A stretch of DNA of 5,908 nt, taken from positions 1 to 5,908 of the forward strand of contig DAOVXE010000052.1 of assembly GCA_030636285.1 (NCBI GenBank), given 5' to 3'. Positions 4,084 to 5,908 of this stretch are shown here, in pieces; position 1 is the stretch's first letter; each line of letters begins with the position of its first letter. Below the pieces are notes generated by a model. That model saw only the letters and a program-made list of their open reading frames with translations. It had not been told where the DNA came from and did not search any database. The translations under genes and the position numbers were made by a program. The stretch is from Candidatus Falkowiibacteriota bacterium. Its GTDB lineage: Bacteria; Patescibacteria; ABY1; BM507; UBA12075.

Positions 4084-5595
4084 ATGTCTAGTAAAAAATT
4101 AAAAATCGTGTCAATTTCTTCTGAGATCGCCCCTTTTTCAAAATCAGGCGGTCTGGCTGATGTTGCCAGCAGCCTGCCTAAGGCGATTAAGCGCCTGGGA
4201 CATGATATTATCTGCGTTACGCCGCTGTATGGTAGAGTTATCAGCAAGAAGAAGCATAATTTAAAATTAATATATAAAGATGTTGACGTGTTTTTGAATT
4301 CCAAAGACGCGGTAAAGATAAATTATTGGAAAGGTTATTTAAAGCGTGATTTGCCGGTTTATTTTATTGAGAATACAAAATATTTTTCCAAGCGAAAAAC
4401 ATTGTATATGTCGAGCCATGAAAACGCTCGATTTTTAATTTTTAACGTTGCCGTTTTAAAATTGATCTCATTATTAAAATATGAGGCTGATATAGTGCAT
4501 TGCCATGACTGGCAGACCGGCTTGATCCCATTTTATCTGCGCACAGATTTTTGTTATTCTAAAACCTTAAGAAAAGCCAAGTCGGTCTTTACTATACATA
4601 ATTTGATATTTCAATTAGGAAAAAATTGGTGGGAGGTTCCTGTTAAAAAGAAAGATAATGGCAGAAAGAGAATACCGCATTTGTCTGATCCGAATATTGA
4701 ATACATTAATTTTGCCAAACGAGCGATTCTTTCCGCTGATGTTATCAGTACTGTCAGTGAACAGCATAGAGAAGAAATAATTACAAAACATTATGGCCAG
4801 GCCTTGCATAGAATTTTAAAAAATCGCGAAGAAAGGCTTTTTGGGATTATTAATGGGATTGAATCCAGGCTTTTTAATCCGGCTAACGATAAAAGTTTGT
4901 ATCAACAATATAATTTTAAAAATTTTAGTAAAAAGAAACAGGAAAATAAAAAATATATCCAGAAAAAATTCGGTTTAAAGGTAAGCGCGGATACGCCGTT
5001 AATTTGTACAACTTCACGCATAACTTTTCAAAAAGGCTTTGGTTTGATTCTTGATATTTTAGAACAGCTTGCTTACCATGATCTGCAGCTGATTTTTCTC
5101 GGCGCCGGTGATGATAATTTTATTAAACCCATGAAAAAAATCGCGCGCCGATACAGAGATAAAATAGTGGTTATTCCGTCTCACGAAAAAAATCAAAAAT
5201 ATGAAAATCAATGTTTTGCCGGCTCTGATTTTTTTCTTTTGCCGTCGCATCAGGAGCCGTGCGGAATAAACCAAATGAAAGCCATGCGCTATGGCTGCAT
5301 CCCCATTGTCAGAAGAGTCGGCGGACTTCATGACACGGTTGACAATTTTGATCCTGGCACGCAAAAAGGCACCGGCTTTTCTTTTAATAGATATAATAAT
5401 ATGTCTCTTTATGCCACGATTGTTCGCGCTTTGGAAACATACAAATATAAAGAGATTTGGAGTAAGCTGGTGAAAAGGGCGATGATGAAATCAAACAGCT
5501 GGGAGATACCAGCCAAAAAATATATTACTCTTTATCGCAAGGCTCTTCGCTCAAACGGTAATAATCATAAAAAAAATGGAAAAAGCAGAAAATAA
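4084..5595 (+). CDS. glgA: Glycogen synthase, GT5 family
   Basis: Extends alpha-1,4-glucan chains from a nucleotide-glucose donor (ADP-glucose in most bacteria); cytosolic. The 503 residues show the two Rossmann-like domains of GT-B enzymes. In the N-terminal domain are the donor-binding KSGGLADV at 20-27, HCHDWQTG at 139-146 and TIHN at 170-173. In the C-terminal domain are INGIE at 256-260, SRITFQKG at 311-318 (Arg312 and Lys317, phosphate contacts), LGAGDD at 339-344, EPCGINQ at 391-397 and RRVGGLHDTV at 410-419. The usual SRFEPCG reads SHQEPCG here, a conservative variation. The start is secure: no in-frame ATG, GTG or TTG lies between the upstream stop at 4048 and ATG 4084. There is no Shine-Dalgarno, only inverted heptads. 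The basic tail after about residue 490 overlaps the following GH57 gene by 20 nt, suggesting translational coupling. Confidence 0.95.
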   Translation: MSSKKLKIVSISSEIAPFSKSGGLADVASSLPKAIKRLGHDIICVTPLYGRVISKKKHNLKLIYKDVDVFLNSKDAVKINYWKGYLKRDLPVYFIENTKYFSKRKTLYMSSHENARFLIFNVAVLKLISLLKYEADIVHCHDWQTGLIPFYLRTDFCYSKTLRKAKSVFTIHNLIFQLGKNWWEVPVKKKDNGRKRIPHLSDPNIEYINFAKRAILSADVISTVSEQHREEIITKHYGQALHRILKNREERLFGIINGIESRLFNPANDKSLYQQYNFKNFSKKKQENKKYIQKKFGLKVSADTPLICTTSRITFQKGFGLILDILEQLAYHDLQLIFLGAGDDNFIKPMKKIARRYRDKIVVIPSHEKNQKYENQCFAGSDFFLLPSHQEPCGINQMKAMRYGCIPIVRRVGGLHDTVDNFDPGTQKGTGFSFNRYNNMSLYATIVRALETYKYKEIWSKLVKRAMMKSNSWEIPAKKYITLYRKALRSNGNNHKKNGKSRK

Positions 5596-5908
5596 ATTAA
5601 CCTGGATCAACTTTTTACATATTTATCAGCCGGTTAATACCGATGCCCATATTATTAAAGAGGCTACTGATAAGAGTTACGCCAGGATTATCCGGGCGCT
5701 GGAAGCTAACGAGCACATTAAATTCACTGTTAACATCAGCGGCTGTGTGTTTTTGCGCTGGGAAGAAATGGGCTATCAGGATCTGATCAAGCGAATTAAC
5801 CGTCTTATAAAAAAAGGGCAAATTGATCTGACCGGGACAGCCGCCTATCATCCGCTGATTCCCTTGATTCCCAGAAAAGAGATTGTCAGGCAGATCAAAG
5901 AAAACGAG
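5576..5908 (+). CDS. Glycoside hydrolase family 57 protein, N-terminal part
   Basis: Partial; 111 codons are visible and the frame is open to the window edge. The start WINFLHIYQPV (residues 10-20) contains the GH57 motif 1 (HIYQP, variant of HQP). GQIDLTGTAAYHPLIPLIP at 81-99 matches motif 2 and the sequence after it in GH57 alpha-amylase-like and related enzymes; in between lies the expected helix-strand pattern of the catalytic seven-stranded barrel. No signal peptide is visible, so it is probably cytosolic. GH57 covers alpha-amylases, 4-alpha-glucanotransferases, branching enzymes and amylopullulanases; the catalytic Glu and Asp lie outside the window, so the activity cannot be assigned. 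ATG 5576 lies inside the end of glgA in the +1 frame, giving a 20-nt overlap with no Shine-Dalgarno. With glgA next to it, a role in building or trimming storage glucan is likely. Confidence 0.88.
   Translation, partial: MEKAENKLTWINFLHIYQPVNTDAHIIKEATDKSYARIIRALEANEHIKFTVNISGCVFLRWEEMGYQDLIKRINRLIKKGQIDLTGTAAYHPLIPLIPRKEIVRQIKENE

Noticed and set aside
5615..5851. Minus-strand 78-codon frame opposite the GH57 start
   Set aside because: The plus frame has clear GH57 motifs; the opposite frame has no recognisable feature.
1..5908. tRNA, rRNA or insertion sequence
   Set aside because: No cloverleaf-like segment, rRNA stretch, transposase motif or terminal inverted repeats with target duplication were seen.

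Overview
The window comes from an AT-rich, gene-dense bacterial genome using the standard code (no gene needs UGA read as an amino acid). The content suggests a member of the Candidate Phyla Radiation (Patescibacteria/Parcubacteria-like): a short exported bactofilin-like protein, a one-domain-pair PGI/PMI isomerase in place of classical Pgi, a yebC-ruvC pair, and a glycogen synthase overlapping a GH57 glycoside hydrolase, with few Shine-Dalgarno sequences. The assignment is inferred from gene content and not from a marker gene.

Layout. Positions 1-190 (minus) hold the start of an exported polymer-forming (bactofilin-like) protein, cut by the window edge. It diverges from prs (PRPP synthetase, 372-1325, plus), the only gene here with an obvious Shine-Dalgarno. 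A terminator hairpin at 1343-1383 closes prs and abuts the 3' end of the convergent PGI/PMI gene (1375-2454, minus). A compact divergent promoter at about 2511-2552, with both -35 boxes inside one palindrome, can serve PGI/PMI leftwards and yebC rightwards. Then come yebC (2731-3459), ruvC (3532-4017), glgA (4084-5595) and the start of a GH57 gene (5576 to the edge), all on plus and probably cotranscribed.

Function. Prs and PGI/PMI are central sugar-phosphate metabolism. GlgA plus GH57 indicates alpha-glucan synthesis and remodelling. YebC (translation/regulation) and RuvC (Holliday-junction resolution) form a widely conserved pair, but ruvA/ruvB do not follow.

The most unusual feature is in the gaps. 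Every junction from the PGI/PMI start to the glgA start (2455-4080) is built of degenerate 7-nt tandem repeats with a loose shared consensus NNRTAAC. At the three plus-strand junctions they lie as inverted pairs. The arm after a gene is in the orientation that supplies stop codons (yebC and ruvC both stop on a repeat). The arm before the next gene is the reverse complement, sits where a ribosome binding site would be, and in ruvC contains the start codon. The arms can fold into long hairpins over the initiation regions. This resembles the heptameric STRR repeats of cyanobacteria in form, but the sequences differ and the tie to gene boundaries is striking.
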